This document shows, piece after piece, positions 13,203 through 25,700 of a DNA stretch of 64,000 nucleotides. The stretch comes from Klebsormidium nitens. Lineage: Eukaryota; Streptophyta; Klebsormidiophyceae; Klebsormidiales; Klebsormidiaceae. The stretch spans positions 210,249 through 274,248 of the forward strand of contig DF236985.1 in assembly GCA_000708835.1 (NCBI GenBank), in the 5' to 3' direction. The notes beneath the pieces are model-generated. The model did not search any database and was not told the DNA's origin. It was given only the letters and a program-made list of their open reading frames with translations. The translations under genes and the position numbers were made by a program. Within the stretch, counting starts at the first letter, position 1. Each line of letters opens with the position of its first letter.

Positions 13203-14385
13203 GGTGGCAATTAAAAGACGACTAAGCTGCTCGGCCCGTGCTCAGTGTCGTCCAAAGATGTACCACTACTTTCAATGGTGCTCAAAGTCAGATTACTTCA
13301 ATGGTGGCCCACAGTTTTCTGGGGCGTTCTGGCTGCGTCCACGATCGGACCTGATTGCCCAATCTGAGCGCCGGTTCCCCTCCTTCGATGGTATGCATTA
13401 TATTTCAAACACAAAACTTGATTTGTCATCAGAGTCTAAACCACCTGCCTCTGCGAATGCCACTGTCTGCAATTGTCCTACAATTGCGTACCAACTTCGC
13501 TCTGTGAACAATAGATGAGCAATCGCTGGTGACTTTCCGGCTTGGAACTCCTGCCTGCAGCCTACAGAGATAGACACCACACGTCTTGCCAGGCACTTTG
13601 CTATTCGAGCATCCAAATAATTTATCCAACAAAACCTCGTGCATTCGAAACTTCTGCTAATCAAGCTTATGGAGACACAGTGATGTCGGGCTCAGCCCAC
13701 TCGCCGCGCTACGGCACGTCAAGTGCTGCAACAATGACCCGGTACTGCTCTGAAATGAAACAACGACAACCTTTCCGCTGAGCATTCACATACACTGATG
13801 TATGTGAGTGACCTCAGAAGTGCAGAGGCCGTCTCTGTCATCATATTAAAGTTGACGGGTATCTGTCATCGCACTGATCGATGCAATGTCGGCCAGGGGT
13901 CTGGCTCGCAGATTTTGGCGTTTATGAAGAACCGGTCACTCACGGAGTACACGCGCGAATGAAGGATCACATTGAAGTGTCCGATGAGCTCGCTCAATAA
14001 GCATCGACGGTTGCTGGCCTTTCTGCTGAAGTCCTCGCGCGCAACTGCAGGAAGCAGGTCGTACCGGTTCTATAATGATGTTGCAGCAAAACAATGAGTC
14101 AAGCGGGTCAAGCTTCTGCAAGAAACTTTTCCAACATACGGTAGATCATCAGATGGCAGCGCAACGCAGCAAAGCTCTCAGATGAATGCATAAGGGCAGC
14201 GCTCGACAGATATCAGCGCGTTTGGCCTTCAGCGCGTTTGGCTTCCAGCAAAGCAGCGTTGCCAGATGTAGCGAAGCCTTATCAAGGCGATGCTGTACAG
14301 ATGTCACCAAAGGGATGATCAATGCAGCAGAGAGGAGCCACCAAGAGTGATTACTGAGGGATGGCCTTTCTGACACTGGGTGCCT
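13203..14385. other. Divergent intergenic region between the coiled-coil gene and ATAT1
   Basis: The upstream regions of two outward-facing genes meet here. Short open frames on both strands are not protein-like. A direct repeat of CAGCGCGTTTGGC(C/T)TCCAGC-type sequence lies near 14215-14250. Nothing else is assigned. Confidence 0.4.
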
Positions 14386-16822
14386 ATGGAATTGCCTTCT
14401 GCTCCTCACAGCTTCCATTCTCTAGCCGGCGTTCAGGTGTCCAGATGGGATGCAGAGAGCCTGCGCCGGCTGCCGGCATTGGAGAGAGGACCGTTGAAGT
14501 CCATTCTGGACGCTCTCGGCAGGAGTTCTGCAATTGCACAGGCAGGTTCCTAGATGGCTCCAAGTTCTGGTTCACTTCATCGCAGTCATGTGGACGCTTC
14601 AAAAGAAAGTCACTTGGTTGGTTGTTCACCAGAAATGCTGGCTGCCTCATACCAACAAGCTGGGGTCTCCTTAGCTACACCTGAAAAGGGTTTCTTTCAT
14701 CTTTATCCTTCTCACACATGCAAGTTGGGGCGACAACACTATGAAATCATGACATCAAGATCTGCGTGTCCGCTCGTGGTGCGCTCTCTGTGCTGTGGTT
14801 AAAGGCTCAACTTTGTGCCTCAGTGAAACACTCAGCCTGTATCATTCTATTGCCGTCCCCCATGACGCTCGGCGACTTTCTATAGAAGCAGCAGCTGGAT
14901 TCTCCTACTTTTGCCTGCAAGGTTTGATAAGCCCTCTCTAAGTGCACCTGGCTGTCCAATCTGCAGGGTTTGAGAGCTATCATCACAACATATGAGAAAA
15001 TGTTGGGTGCAGACCACCGTGTGTATATCGCAACTGCTGGGTATGGGAACAGAGTGCAGGTCAAGGGTTTTCTCAAGGTATGACTTTCCTTCACCTCATT
15101 AACACTTGTTTGAGGATTAGCCATGATTGAGGCAAAGTAACATTGCTGAATAACAGAGCCGCTGGTGGCTGATTGTTTCTCATGCTTGAGAAGTGGATGC
15201 AAGTCAGCTGTACTTCTGTTTTGGACGCAAATTGTAGCCTAGGTCAGAACTTGACCATTGCTACTGGCGCTCCAAACAGTGCTTGGAAGAAGGAAGTTTG
15301 CAACTCTTTGAAAAGCAATAACTCGGTAGCTTACTCACTCATGCGGTAGCTTCTGTTTTACGTGACTCTTCGTCCTTTGGGGATTTACCAACGTGCAAAT
15401 AGTTAGCAACTATGCTCGTTCCTTATCCAGGTTGGCAGCAAGACCCTGTTTGTCACCAGCGAGGGCAGCCCCCAGCTGCGAGAGATCCGGCCCCTGAGCG
15501 TCCTTGACTTTTACGTGCACGAGACCTGCCAGCGCACGGGCGTTGGTCGCCTCCTCTTTGACCGCATGCTTCTGGAAGAGTCAGCACACCCAGCCAAACT
15601 GGCATACGACCGGCCCTCCCCAAAGCTCTTGGCTTTCCTGAGGAAGCACTTTGGGTTGTCTAAGTACATACCGCAGACCAACAACTTTGTTGTGTTCAAT
15701 CAGTACTTTGAAAATGGGGAGAGGGGCGGGAAGGTCAACCAGACAGACAAGGGCGCCTATGGCTCTGGAGAGGGATCACTGGAAAGTAGAAACGGGCTTG
15801 ACAGTGCCCCAAGCAGGACTCGCTCGGGGGCCCTTTTCTCCAAACGGACTCCGGCCAATCAGGAGGCTAGCACGGCCGCCATAGAGAACGAGAGCATGAG
15901 ACTGAGTGGCAGGAGAAACAGTGAGGGGGTCCGAATCTTTGGAATAATGGATGAGAATGCTAGGGGCGGGTCCGATCGGCAAGCGGCCGGGGACGCGCCA
16001 CCTAGCGCCTCACCAATGGCAATTGACAGTGGCTCGTGCGGACACGACCAGCAGCGCCCCCCTCTTCCAATGCACGGCAGGCGCAGCCGGCGGGGGACGT
16101 CAGAAACAGGTATGCGGACAATACAAACCCTGGTCGCATGTGGCTGCTGTTTGTGACGTCCGATCTTCTTGTTCCAAATGCACGTCTCTGGTACTTTTTG
16201 GCATCTTTTACATTGATGAGGCGCCACCTTTTCCCAAAGTTCGCCAAATTGCTACTGTCCAGGTTATCACAAGATGGGGCCTGTGTTGAAGCAGACAACC
16301 ATTTATAAGAATATTTTTCGAATGGCTAATCAGTACTTCTGCTTTATTCACGCTGAAAAGGATTTGACGAGTCGCTCGTTCTCCCAAAACCCGCCCATTT
16401 GTTCTTTCATGGTGTGTCCAGATATATTTTCGGGACAATGTGACGCTTCTAGCGGCTTTGAGGAGCCCGTACCGCATGGCCCGACCTTTGGAAGGCGTGC
16501 TTCTAACCAAGGCAACGCTCCAAAGAACCCGTTCTTCACAACAGCCCCCTCAGCTGTCGGCCTTCCTCCACTCGAGGCACATTCAAACTGGACTCGGGCT
16601 GAAGCAAATAATCAGGAAAACTCAGGGAAACAGGGTTCCGCGACGTTGAAGCGCAGTGAAGAAGCGCGCAGCGTTGGCGCGGTTGCTTGGACGGTGAGGA
16701 CGTTACAAATGTCCGGAAAAGGCGCCGCAGAAGTGTTGGGAGCCGACAGTGGCCTTCTTGGAGAGGCATACAAGGATGCTTACAGGCAAGCTCTGCCAAG
16801 ATCAAGGCAGCGTGTTCAGTAA
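14386..16822 (+). CDS. ATAT1: Alpha-tubulin N-acetyltransferase (MEC-17/ATAT1)
   Basis: Four exons, 14386-14541, 14967-15077, 15431-16109 and 16422-16822, give 448 residues. The enzyme acetylates Lys40 of alpha-tubulin inside microtubules, mainly in cilia. Residues 1-182 align end to end with the Mec-17 fold: start MELPSAP (animal MEFPF), SILDALGRSSAIAQ, then LSVLDFYVHETCQRTGVGR with the acetyl-CoA loop QRTGVG at 123-128, then LAYDRPSPKLLAF with Asp149 at the place of the catalytic Asp157 of human ATAT1, and PQTNNFVVFNQYF closing the domain. Residues 183-448 are a low-complexity tail, also usual in this family. The first intron appears to use a GC donor. The second exon fits the family spacing exactly, which supports the splice. 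A tubulin acetyltransferase implies ciliated cells at some stage. Confidence 0.95.
14542..14966 (+). other. GC-AG intron 1 of ATAT1
   Basis: The coding frame reaches AIAQ and meets CAG|GCAGGT; the acceptor is CTGCAG|GGT. The only nearby GT (four bases on) shifts the frame and meets a stop within ten codons of exon 2. The GC splice gives SSAIAQ-GLRAII, matching family spacing without a gap. Confidence 0.75.
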
Positions 16823-18210
16823 CTTATATTGCACTTTGACCGTCTAGAGTTGTTCAAAATCAGAGCAGCAGTTACTGCAGTTGAGGACTATCCAACCGAC
16901 CCGCGCTTACGCTGCAGCTGTTGCCGCCACTTTGCAGCCACATCTATGCTTCAACTTAAAAGGCGATACGCGTGAGCTTGTGGTTGCACATGGAGGCCAT
17001 AAGGCCGGCTTCGTGCTAAGGCTTGCTGCTACAAGATTCCAGGTGATAGAGTGTAATCTGAAGAAGAAGTTCACATGTCTCCGATTAGTCTTATCACGGT
17101 GTTAAATACTTACTATGCGCAATCAACCAAGCCTGTCGGGGTGATCGGCATGGGCGACAAATTACTACGAATTCAAATATAGCCGCATAGTGTTCACTGT
17201 TGATCGACTTTGTTCGGAACGCAGGAAAGTAGGGCGGCCCTTGATATTCTGATTAAATATAGGTCAATCATGCGCCGATCATGCAAAATGGAGTCATGGT
17301 CATGCGGTCCTGTACCGGTGCATGTGCTCATGGGCCCAACTGGCATATGCATGGGCCGCCGGGCTGCCCCGGGCTCGATATGCCGCAGCTGCATGACTGG
17401 CCATGCAATCTCGTGCATGCTGCGCGTAAGCTGCCCCAGCTGATGCATTAGAGCCGGGGTCGGTTTCAAGCTAAATAAAACGTTCTGCACTTTCGCTTCT
17501 CAGCTGGTCGAGGCTGGCAAATGATGCTGTTCTCAGTACACCTAATAGGAAAATCAGAGAATCAAGCTGCTCAAAAGTTAGCAAACGGCCGCCGGCATCC
17601 CGTGCAGAAGTCATCACAAACATATGCTCCGTGCGCAGAACCTAGATAGCAAAGATATGAGTAGGTTGTGCAACGAGTTGCTAAACAAGAAACTTGCTCG
17701 CGAAAATCCAGTTTTTGGTTCTTTTCAAATATAGCTATAAGAGCTTCAGTGTGTTTATGTTGGCGTGGGCGAAATGTACTTAAGCTCTGGACAACACGTG
17801 CTATGATTATTCTATGCGATGTACTTGTAGCTGCTCCATGTAACTGCCACAACGAAGGAAGCTCCAGCCGAAAGCCGTGAATCTAAGACCCGCTGCCGAG
17901 TATCTCCAGGTTTGTTAAGAACAAACTACAGGCAACCAGACCAAAACGTTTCATTGTTTCTCCACCTTCTCTTACAAGGAAAGGCTTAACTCGTTGTCAC
18001 ACAAACGAAACGGACCCATAAACTACACCGGATCCCCATAAACTACATCGGATGATTGCCTACAGAAGCCCTTGGTTAAGCTCCACCCTTTCTCAGACAC
18101 AGTCAACCTAAAGTACAAGCCCATTTCCCGAGCTCTCAATTCCGCCTCGCTTTTAAATCAACGGCTTTGGGCAGATTGAACTCAAATCCCACCACTCCTT
18201 CGAGCGCCCC
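16823..18210. other. Convergent intergenic region between ATAT1 and the F-box gene
   Basis: No coding region is recognised. A notable patch at 17269-17419 contains ten CATG words in about 150 bp, plus GGGCCC and several short palindromes. The rest should be 3' untranslated sequence of the two converging genes. Confidence 0.45.
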
Positions 18211-21200
18211 TTAGGCCGTGCTCGCCCGCACCTTCTGCAGCTCCGCGTCTAGTTCCTCCGTCCTCCCTTTGTCCACGTCCATCTGCTCAAGCGTCGCGCA
18301 CCGCACCATGAAGCGCGCGAGCGCGGGCGTACTGATTTCCCGACAGTGCCGCACGTCCACCGATCGCAAAGAGAACGAATCTTGGCCCGCAAGCGACATA
18401 AGGCCCTTGTCGGTTATATAAGGGCACCCCGCAAGTACTATCCGCTTTAAGGCGGGGCTGCCCCCCGCGGCGGCCAGGTGTGAGAACGCGCGGTCTGTGA
18501 TGATCAGGCTCCGCAGCTCCAAAATCTCCAGACTAGTTGCCAGCCGGCCGATCAGGTCCAGGGACACGTCCTTGACCTGCGGATGGGGCACGGAAGTAAG
18601 ATTGAAGGCGTGTTACAACCAATATTTGTTTAAAAATACAACAAGTCAATTGGTCGTAATCAGATACAACGTTCATCAAAGGTGCCGCCGGTACAGAAGC
18701 AATTCTCAAGAGACAAATATTCTTACAACGGCCTTAAAAGCAACGCGCAACCCGTCTCCTCCATTCGAAAGATGGTATAGCAGTGGTCAGCGAACAGATA
18801 GTTGGTTGACCGGACTGTGCCTTTACAGGTTCCTGCAAACCAGATTGTTTGTGGGCAGCCCTAAAATCCGAAAATCGCTTTCTTATCATTGCTTTGCAAA
18901 TACTTCACGAGCATTCAGATCAGCCCTTCAGGACGATTATGACGACATCAGCCTCCACACAGACTTCCCACACGATTTCACTACTCACTAGTCATTTGAC
19001 TGCCTCTGATCTGAATCAACTTTCTCCTTCTGAGTCCAAGCTTGAGCTCTTTCTAAAAGGTAATTCTGCTTCTTAATCGCAGCCTAAGGCAGACAACGCC
19101 CAACGTCAAGCACAATTCTGACATGGTCGACTAAACACAGTAGAAAAAGGCCCTGTTCTTGGCCGCAGGTCTGGATTAGCGTTTGATACCATACCTGCCT
19201 ACCATATTCTGACAGAACTAGAACTATCTTCGGACGCATAACTTCCCAAGACATCCCCACCACTCCGGTACCCAAAAGTACCCATCACACCAATCATCGT
19301 TCTGAAGTCCCGTAAGTTCCTTTCCAGTGAGTGTCTAGGGTGCCGACAATGTTTCAAGGAATGCTTATCAATGCACACTTCTGCTGGTTGACCCCCCAAT
19401 TTTTCCCGAGCTTAACCCTCCTCACCTGCAGGCACGCCGTAATCTTCAAGATCCGCAGCCATTTGCAGCGCCGCACCACCGTCCGAACTCCCGCGTCCGT
19501 CATGTTGTTGCAGTCCGAGACCGCCAGCAACTCCAGGTTTGGGCAGCTCGTTGCAAGGGCGCGCATGCCGCGGTCATGCACCTCGGTGTGGAACCCGAGG
19601 CTTAAGAACTTGATGGTCGCCCCACAGCCCTCTCCAATTGCAGCCAGGCCCTTGTCGGTCACGCGCCAGCAGCGCACAACATTCAAGTCCTGAAAGCGGC
19701 GTTTGGGGGTGTGAATGGTGGCATCTGTCAACATTCAAGTCCTGAAAACGGAGTTTGGGGGTGTGAAAGCGGCATCTGTCAAAGTTTACTGCGGATACGT
19801 TTGATTCAGACCTCAGGGCGAGATGGCCACAGACTTGACGAGCGGTCTCACAGTATTGCTCCAGTTCTGGATACTGCGAGCAACACAGAAAGTACAGACT
19901 AAAGTATGGTGGAGACTGCACCAGGCTCTGTTTAGAAACAGTAAAGTCAGAGGACAGCAAACCAAAAAGGATTACGTTGAAGTTCCCGATAAATCAAGAG
20001 TTATTGTACAACTGATGCAAGTGATCAAAAGCCACTCAGTGCCCGCAACTGATGCGCAGATCCCAGAAACTAGAAGTGTGCAGGATTTCAGGCTCAATGA
20101 CACCAATGTGGTCATCTTCATAATGGACTGTTTGCTGTTTAAACCAGAGGGCCGCAGCTACTAACAGGCACCTTAGTCATATCTAGTCGCGCAAACCAGT
20201 CTTTGTACATTGTAAACAAATCCGCCTATTGCTGTCGACCCCAACATAACGGAGCCGACAAGCCTTGCTCCAACTGAATGATAAGCGAATTTTTTTCAGT
20301 GCGCACTCTCAATGATTGGACTTTCTGAAAACGGCACATTGCTCTTCACACACTCCTTTTGAAAAAATATGTGCCTGTTTCTTCTAAACCAGTGGTCGAA
20401 GGCGCTCCCTCTGTTTCCAGGGGGCGCAATTGCCTTCCCAAAGAACCCTCTCACCTGCAGCCTTTTGCACCCCTCCCCAAGCAGCTTCAGCCCCGAGTCC
20501 GTGACGTCATGGCAGCCCGCCAGGCTGAGTCTCTCCAACCCCTTGCAATAGCGCCCAATTGCCGCAACCGCGGTGTCGTCCACGCCTGTGCCATACAGAT
20601 TGAGTTGCACCAGATTGTTGGCGCATGCCGTCATGAAGTGTGGAGACACCATCTCAGGGCTCTGGTTCTTTGACTCGGGCTCCGACGCCCCCGACTTGAA
20701 CCGCTTCTTATGCGACTTGCCCACTTTCTCGCACCGCACGAGGCGGAGGGATCGCAGGGAGGGGCACTCGGCCACCACGTATTGCAGCATCTTGTCGGTG
20801 AGGGCCGTACAGCTGTAAAAGTTGAGCTTCTCTAGAGTCGCACAGGAGTGCGACACCTGGCGCATGGCCGCCTCCATCGCGCCCTTGCTCGCGTTGCCCC
20901 TGCGCCAGAAGCTCTTCTTCACTGCGCGCTCGTCCACCGTCACTTCGACTAGGTTAGGAAACCGCGTTAGGGCCTGGGTCACATGCTCCGCCAGCTGCTT
21001 ACCCCCAGGGAAACGAATTTTCGTGTGCAGCGCTCCCTCAAGATCGCACCATCGCTTGCAAACCTGGGAAAAGGCGGCCCGGTCTTTGCTGTTGGTCAGG
21101 CACGAAAGAACGCTGGCAAGCAAGTCATCAGAGAGTGCTGGGTTGATGAAATCCTTGACAGGGGGTTTCACAACAGCCGCTGGGTGCATGCGCAGGACTA

Positions 21201-21393
21201 CGGGGGCGTTAGTTGAAAAAGCTGGTTCAGGGGTTTTGTGACCGTGGGGGCTTCTACAGCTCTCAGGGCTCTCCAAACCAGAGGGCAAATCCAGAACGGC
21301 TGGCCGGCGCAGCGAGACTATTTCCCGGTCTTTGGCCTTCTTGGATTGGACACTATTGACGCGGTGCCACATTCCGCCTTCCGCAGAAGCCAT
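18211..21393 (-). CDS. F-box protein with leucine-rich repeats (FBL type)
   Basis: Three exons, 21393-20455, 19689-19426 and 18576-18211, join in phase 0 and give 522 residues. F-box proteins are the substrate-binding arms of SCF ubiquitin ligases. An F-box sits at about residues 84-118 (NPALSDDLLASVLSCL ... VCKRW). Cysteine-containing LRRs follow to near the C-terminus, for example LEKLNFYSCTALTDKML, LERLSLAGCHDVTDSGLKLL, LELLAVSDCNNMTDAGVRT and LKRIVLAGCPYITDKGLMSL. The N-terminal 80 residues are Ser/Pro-rich. The frame stays open upstream of Met1 to 21444, so a slightly longer N-terminus is possible. The substrate cannot be read from the sequence. A tandem duplication lies at the intron 1/exon 2 border. 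Confidence 0.9.
19677..19779. repeat. 52-bp tandem duplication covering a 3' splice site
   Basis: The unit beginning CAACATTCAAGTCCTGAAA is present at 19677-19728 and again, with three substitutions or so and a 1-bp deletion, at 19729-19779. On the gene's minus strand each copy holds a CAG|GACTTGAATG acceptor. Only the copy at 19689 keeps the F-box/LRR frame; splicing to the other copy adds an out-of-frame segment. Confidence 0.9.
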
Positions 21394-22779
21394 TGGAGCG
21401 CAGACTATCACAACGATGCCCTGTATTGTCCTTGTGAACCACAATTGCCTGACGCCCGATGTATGAAGCCCAGATCACAGCAATAACCACAAAACTCCCG
21501 TCTTACTTTTCAGACACTCTCGGCGCTGTTGTCATGACTCGCTAGCACCAGGACCAGCTTCGCCATGAAAGTTCTTACAACTAGATAGGTTGCTCTCCAC
21601 CAGGTGACCAGGTTCTTGAACTTCCTGTTTGTTCCCAGCAGACGGTTCGCTGCATGATGCACGTACGCGCCCCTTCTTCAGCAGAAGGGTCAGTACGCAC
21701 CGAAGTCTCGTGTCGGTACAAACCGTCTTGCCAGTTGGCTGCCACGTCAGATACTTCCTAGCGTCACCTGACCCTGGCAGCATAGGTACCATGGCGGTAG
21801 TCCTACTGACTGCACCCGGCAATCTCCAGAAGTCGCACACATTTGCTTCCTGTGGCAGAAGCTTGCAAGCCACGGTAGTATCGGTAGCCAATAGCTTTCA
21901 CGAAGATGCATATCATCGGATCTCTAGCAACAATCCCTTTCCTCCACCCGATCTTGTTCCTCTTTTTCTATCGCACCGGCCACGGAAAGAAGGAAACATA
22001 GCGTCATTCTTCAAGCACATGGAGGACCCAATATACGGTGTTGTCATGCAGTGTCTTATCGCTCTTTGCATGATGTATGCGCAAAACGGCCATGGACGTC
22101 AAGTTGATATAACATCAGGCTTGTGGCGTATGGCTGACTCGATTGTGTCCCATCATAGTTACCTTTGTCGCTAGCCCTCAACGTGCATCGAAATTTGTAT
22201 GTTGCCTACCAGATACATCCATACTACAGCCTACAGCTACCGCGCTTATATATATTCACGTGTGCAGGCTTGAGTTGCACGCGTACACACCCTATTTAAA
22301 ACGCCTATACCCACTTGTCGGAGTCGGTAGGCAATGAACATGCATGGTCAGATTATCATGCATCAAAATTAGGAAACGACATACTGTACATACGACCAGG
22401 CAGGATGCAGGTTACTATGGGCCCAAACCGCATGCCAGCCTTAGTATTGGTCGGACTGAAGCAAATCTGGATAACAAAGCTGTAATTATGGGCCGAGGGA
22501 ATTTCAATCTCCATATTACTCTTCTTGGCAGTCTGCCATTCGTTGCTTTACGTGCGCGAGGATGAAAGGTAGTGCAGCAAGGCATCCAATGTATGCCAAT
22601 GAAAATGTCCCGACCTGAATCCAGACTACCTACCACAACACTGAAAGACGGTGCACACTGAACCGTTTTGAGAAGATACGAGAACTTGATATCTGATGAA
22701 CGGAATTGAACGGACTTGATCAATTAGACTCTATATGAAAATCAATCACCAATCTGTCCAGGTGGTCTTGCTTTCAGGT
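21394..22779. other. Intergenic region upstream of the F-box gene
   Basis: It lies between the start of the F-box gene and the end of the DAA1-like gene, both on the minus strand. Open frames on each strand (for example 21532-21891 minus) are not recognisable; a 5' untranslated exon of the F-box gene is possible. No repeat or RNA gene is seen. Confidence 0.4.
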
Positions 22780-25700
22780 CTACATGAAGTACGTCAAGGA
22801 CACCTTCTTTCGTGATCCTCCCTCCCCGTAAAGTTCATTCCACTCTTTCAATTCCGCGACACTGCTGCTCTCTAAAGCAAGACTGGCGGCAATCTGCAGC
22901 AAAGGTCCCCGACTGATTAGTACCTGCCATTGGCGGTAGCTACGCTTCAAATTGTTCTAAAACAACCACATGATCACCGCGTCTGTGCAGATCATAACAC
23001 GACAATACCAAGCAGGCAAACTTATCCTGAATCATCGCACACAGCACACCAACATTGACTATGATCCTGAGCAAACCAACAGTATCTGCATAAAGGTGCA
23101 AACGAACCGCCAGACTAACCGGCAGCAACTATTGTATACCACCTATCCAAATTGCCGGACCGCCCTTTTCGCAGTCTGCTCACCTGCGCCTTCGCCTTTC
23201 GCATGTCGTCCATCGTCAGGGCCCGAAGCTGCACCATGGGCCGCATGCCCACCGGGCTTTTCACACCACTGCTGCCACCAGCCTCCGCAGGGCCAGTGGG
23301 CTCCGATGTAAACACGCCCGTAACAGCGGGCTGCTCCTTCTCACCGTCCGTCGATGACGTCGCCGTCTCCGCAGCGTCCGGCATCCGATCGTGGCCTTTG
23401 TGCGTGGTACCAACGGTTATCTTTTCGGCCTCGACTGCGGGCTCCGACTCAGGGCTTGACACAGAGCCTTGGGGGTTCGAATCTGTGCCAGCCGCAAGGG
23501 GCGCCTCTTCCGGTATGGCTCCGGCAACCGCCTCTTCCGTCTCCGGCTCCGTAACAGTCGCTTCGACTTCAACGTGCCTCATTGCAACGTCAGCCGAGCC
23601 CTCGTCCGCTTCCACCCCTGGTGGCTCTGCCGCGTCGTCTGATGTCGAAGGTGGAAGACAATCAGTTACGGGCACTGCTGGGACTAATTCCTTTGCAGCT
23701 GCGGAAGAGGCTTCCGTTGTGGCTGCCTCAGCGTTGGTGCTCTTCTGGGCTGAGGCCGCTCTCCGCCGCTCCGCTGCTTCGAGCTTTGCCTGCAGAACGG
23801 CAGAAGGCGTGCAGTCAATCTAATCATCGAAGTGAGATGTCTGAGATCAAGCTCTTCACATCTGCCGCAAAAGCTTCCTTGGCCTAATATTAAGCTGAGC
23901 TCAGGAACCTACTTCGTATCGTCTAGAACCAAACTGGCCTACTTTCGAGGGTGCGGAGCGCTGCTGCTCTTTTGGTCCCAAAATTTCAAGACCCGAGGAA
24001 ATTGTCAAATGTCAAAAGGACCGGGTTCCAGGGCTCCGCTAACCACCTTGTGTGCAGGCACTAATTTCCGAGTTAGGGCTTGGCAGACAGATATGTAAGA
24101 TCACAAGGAGTGCGCAGGGATCACAAGCGTACCTTCTTTTCTTGTTCGAGGAGCTCCCTGATGGGTTGGTAAGCCGCCGCGACGCACAGGTTCTGCCAGA
24201 AATATACGCATTGTCAGAAACACCAATCAAGCAGACCCATGTCGCAGGCTTCGCTTGCCAGGGAAATCCAAACACAGCCACAAGAAGGTGACTGTGCCTT
24301 AGGCAGAGAAACAAGACAGAGAAACAACCCAGACGTTCCTCCTTTAGAAGCGGTGAGAAAGACGTTGCTTTTGCTAGCATCCTTGTCAGTTTGCTCCCTG
24401 ACGAGGGAAATAATGGGGGTTGTCGCTAACCTTGAGGTCACTCCCCGAGTACCCGTCCGTCATGTTGGCCAGCTCGTCGAAGTCGAAGCCCGGCTCGAGG
24501 TCCTCCTTGCCCAAAATCACCCGCAGGATCTGGGTCCGGTTGGCGGCGTCCGGCAGCTCCACCATCAGCCTGCACAAAAAGAGACGGAAAGTTCCAGTTC
24601 TACTACTTTGGAAGACTTGAACTGTGTTGATGCTGGTTCAGAAGCTTCGAATGGCAATCTCTTGGCGTACAACATGCAGGGCAGGAATATGTGGTGGTCG
24701 CCGGATAGCGAACGGCCGCTGCTGGTGCTGCCGCTTCTCTCGAACTTGGAGTACCGGGTGCGAAGACGACTACATTGCAACCTCTGCATTGAGCACGCAT
24801 TTTCTTTTAGAAATTGCGAATAAAACAAATGGATTCCGCTGTGTTCGTCACGCTCGAGGGAATATTGCATGAGCAAAAGCAGTGGTGGGTGATTAAGGAT
24901 GCGAACAAACAGACAGAGTTCGTTGAGACGTACCGTCTCGGGAACCGCCGCACGATCGCGTCGTCGAGGTCGAAGGGCCGGTTGGTCGCCGCGAGCACGA
25001 GGACGCGCTCGTCGCTGCGCGTGCGGAGGCCGTCCCAGTTGGCCATGAACTCGTTCTTGACCTTGCGCATTGTTTCGTGCTCGTTGAACTGCCCGCGCTT
25101 GCCCAGCAGGCTGTCCACCTCGTCGATGAAGATGACCGTGGGCGCGATCTTGCGCGCGATGCTGAACACCGCCTTCACGTTCTTCTCCGCCTCGCCCAGC
25201 CACTGCGGAGTTGAGAAAAAGAGGTCGGTTGAGATTGTATGACTGATGGTGGGCTTGCCATGCTCTGCAGTCGGCAGCTTCTGTGCCCTTCGTTGCTAGT
25301 TGAAATTTTTTGACTCCGTGCAAATTGTGCTTCAATCGAACCCCCTTCAGAAAGGGGGGACTTCCCCAAGACACTCTGGCAGCTCACCAACGTGCAGGAC
25401 GAGCGAAAAGGGTTCAGGTTTCGGAAGGTGGGGGCAATTCAAAAGCTTCAAGAACCTTCATTGACTGAGTAGAAAACAACGATAAAAGAACTCTGAGCCA
25501 ACGACGAGCGTCCTTCTAACCTGGAACGCCTATCTTCCCTCTAAGCCTCGCAATCCAGGAGGAAATCGGACGTTTTTCAAATCGGAAAGCTGATTTGTCG
25601 AATCCGACGCTGACACGTCCGGTTTGAAAAAGATGCTCAACTTTAGCAATCAGTTGCGCTTTTGATCCTGACGCCATCCTGATTGCAAGTCGCACAAGCA

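Noticed and set aside
16440-16649. Second open frame over the last ATAT1 exon
   Set aside because: The acceptor at 16421/16422 joins exon 3 in phase with the longer frame to 16822, which has normal composition; the other frame needs an acceptor inside TCTAG and is Arg-rich shadow sequence.
21532-22174. Open frames on both strands upstream of the F-box gene
   Set aside because: They overlap each other, lack family motifs and have no consistent splice links; they may include a 5' untranslated exon but give no support for a protein.
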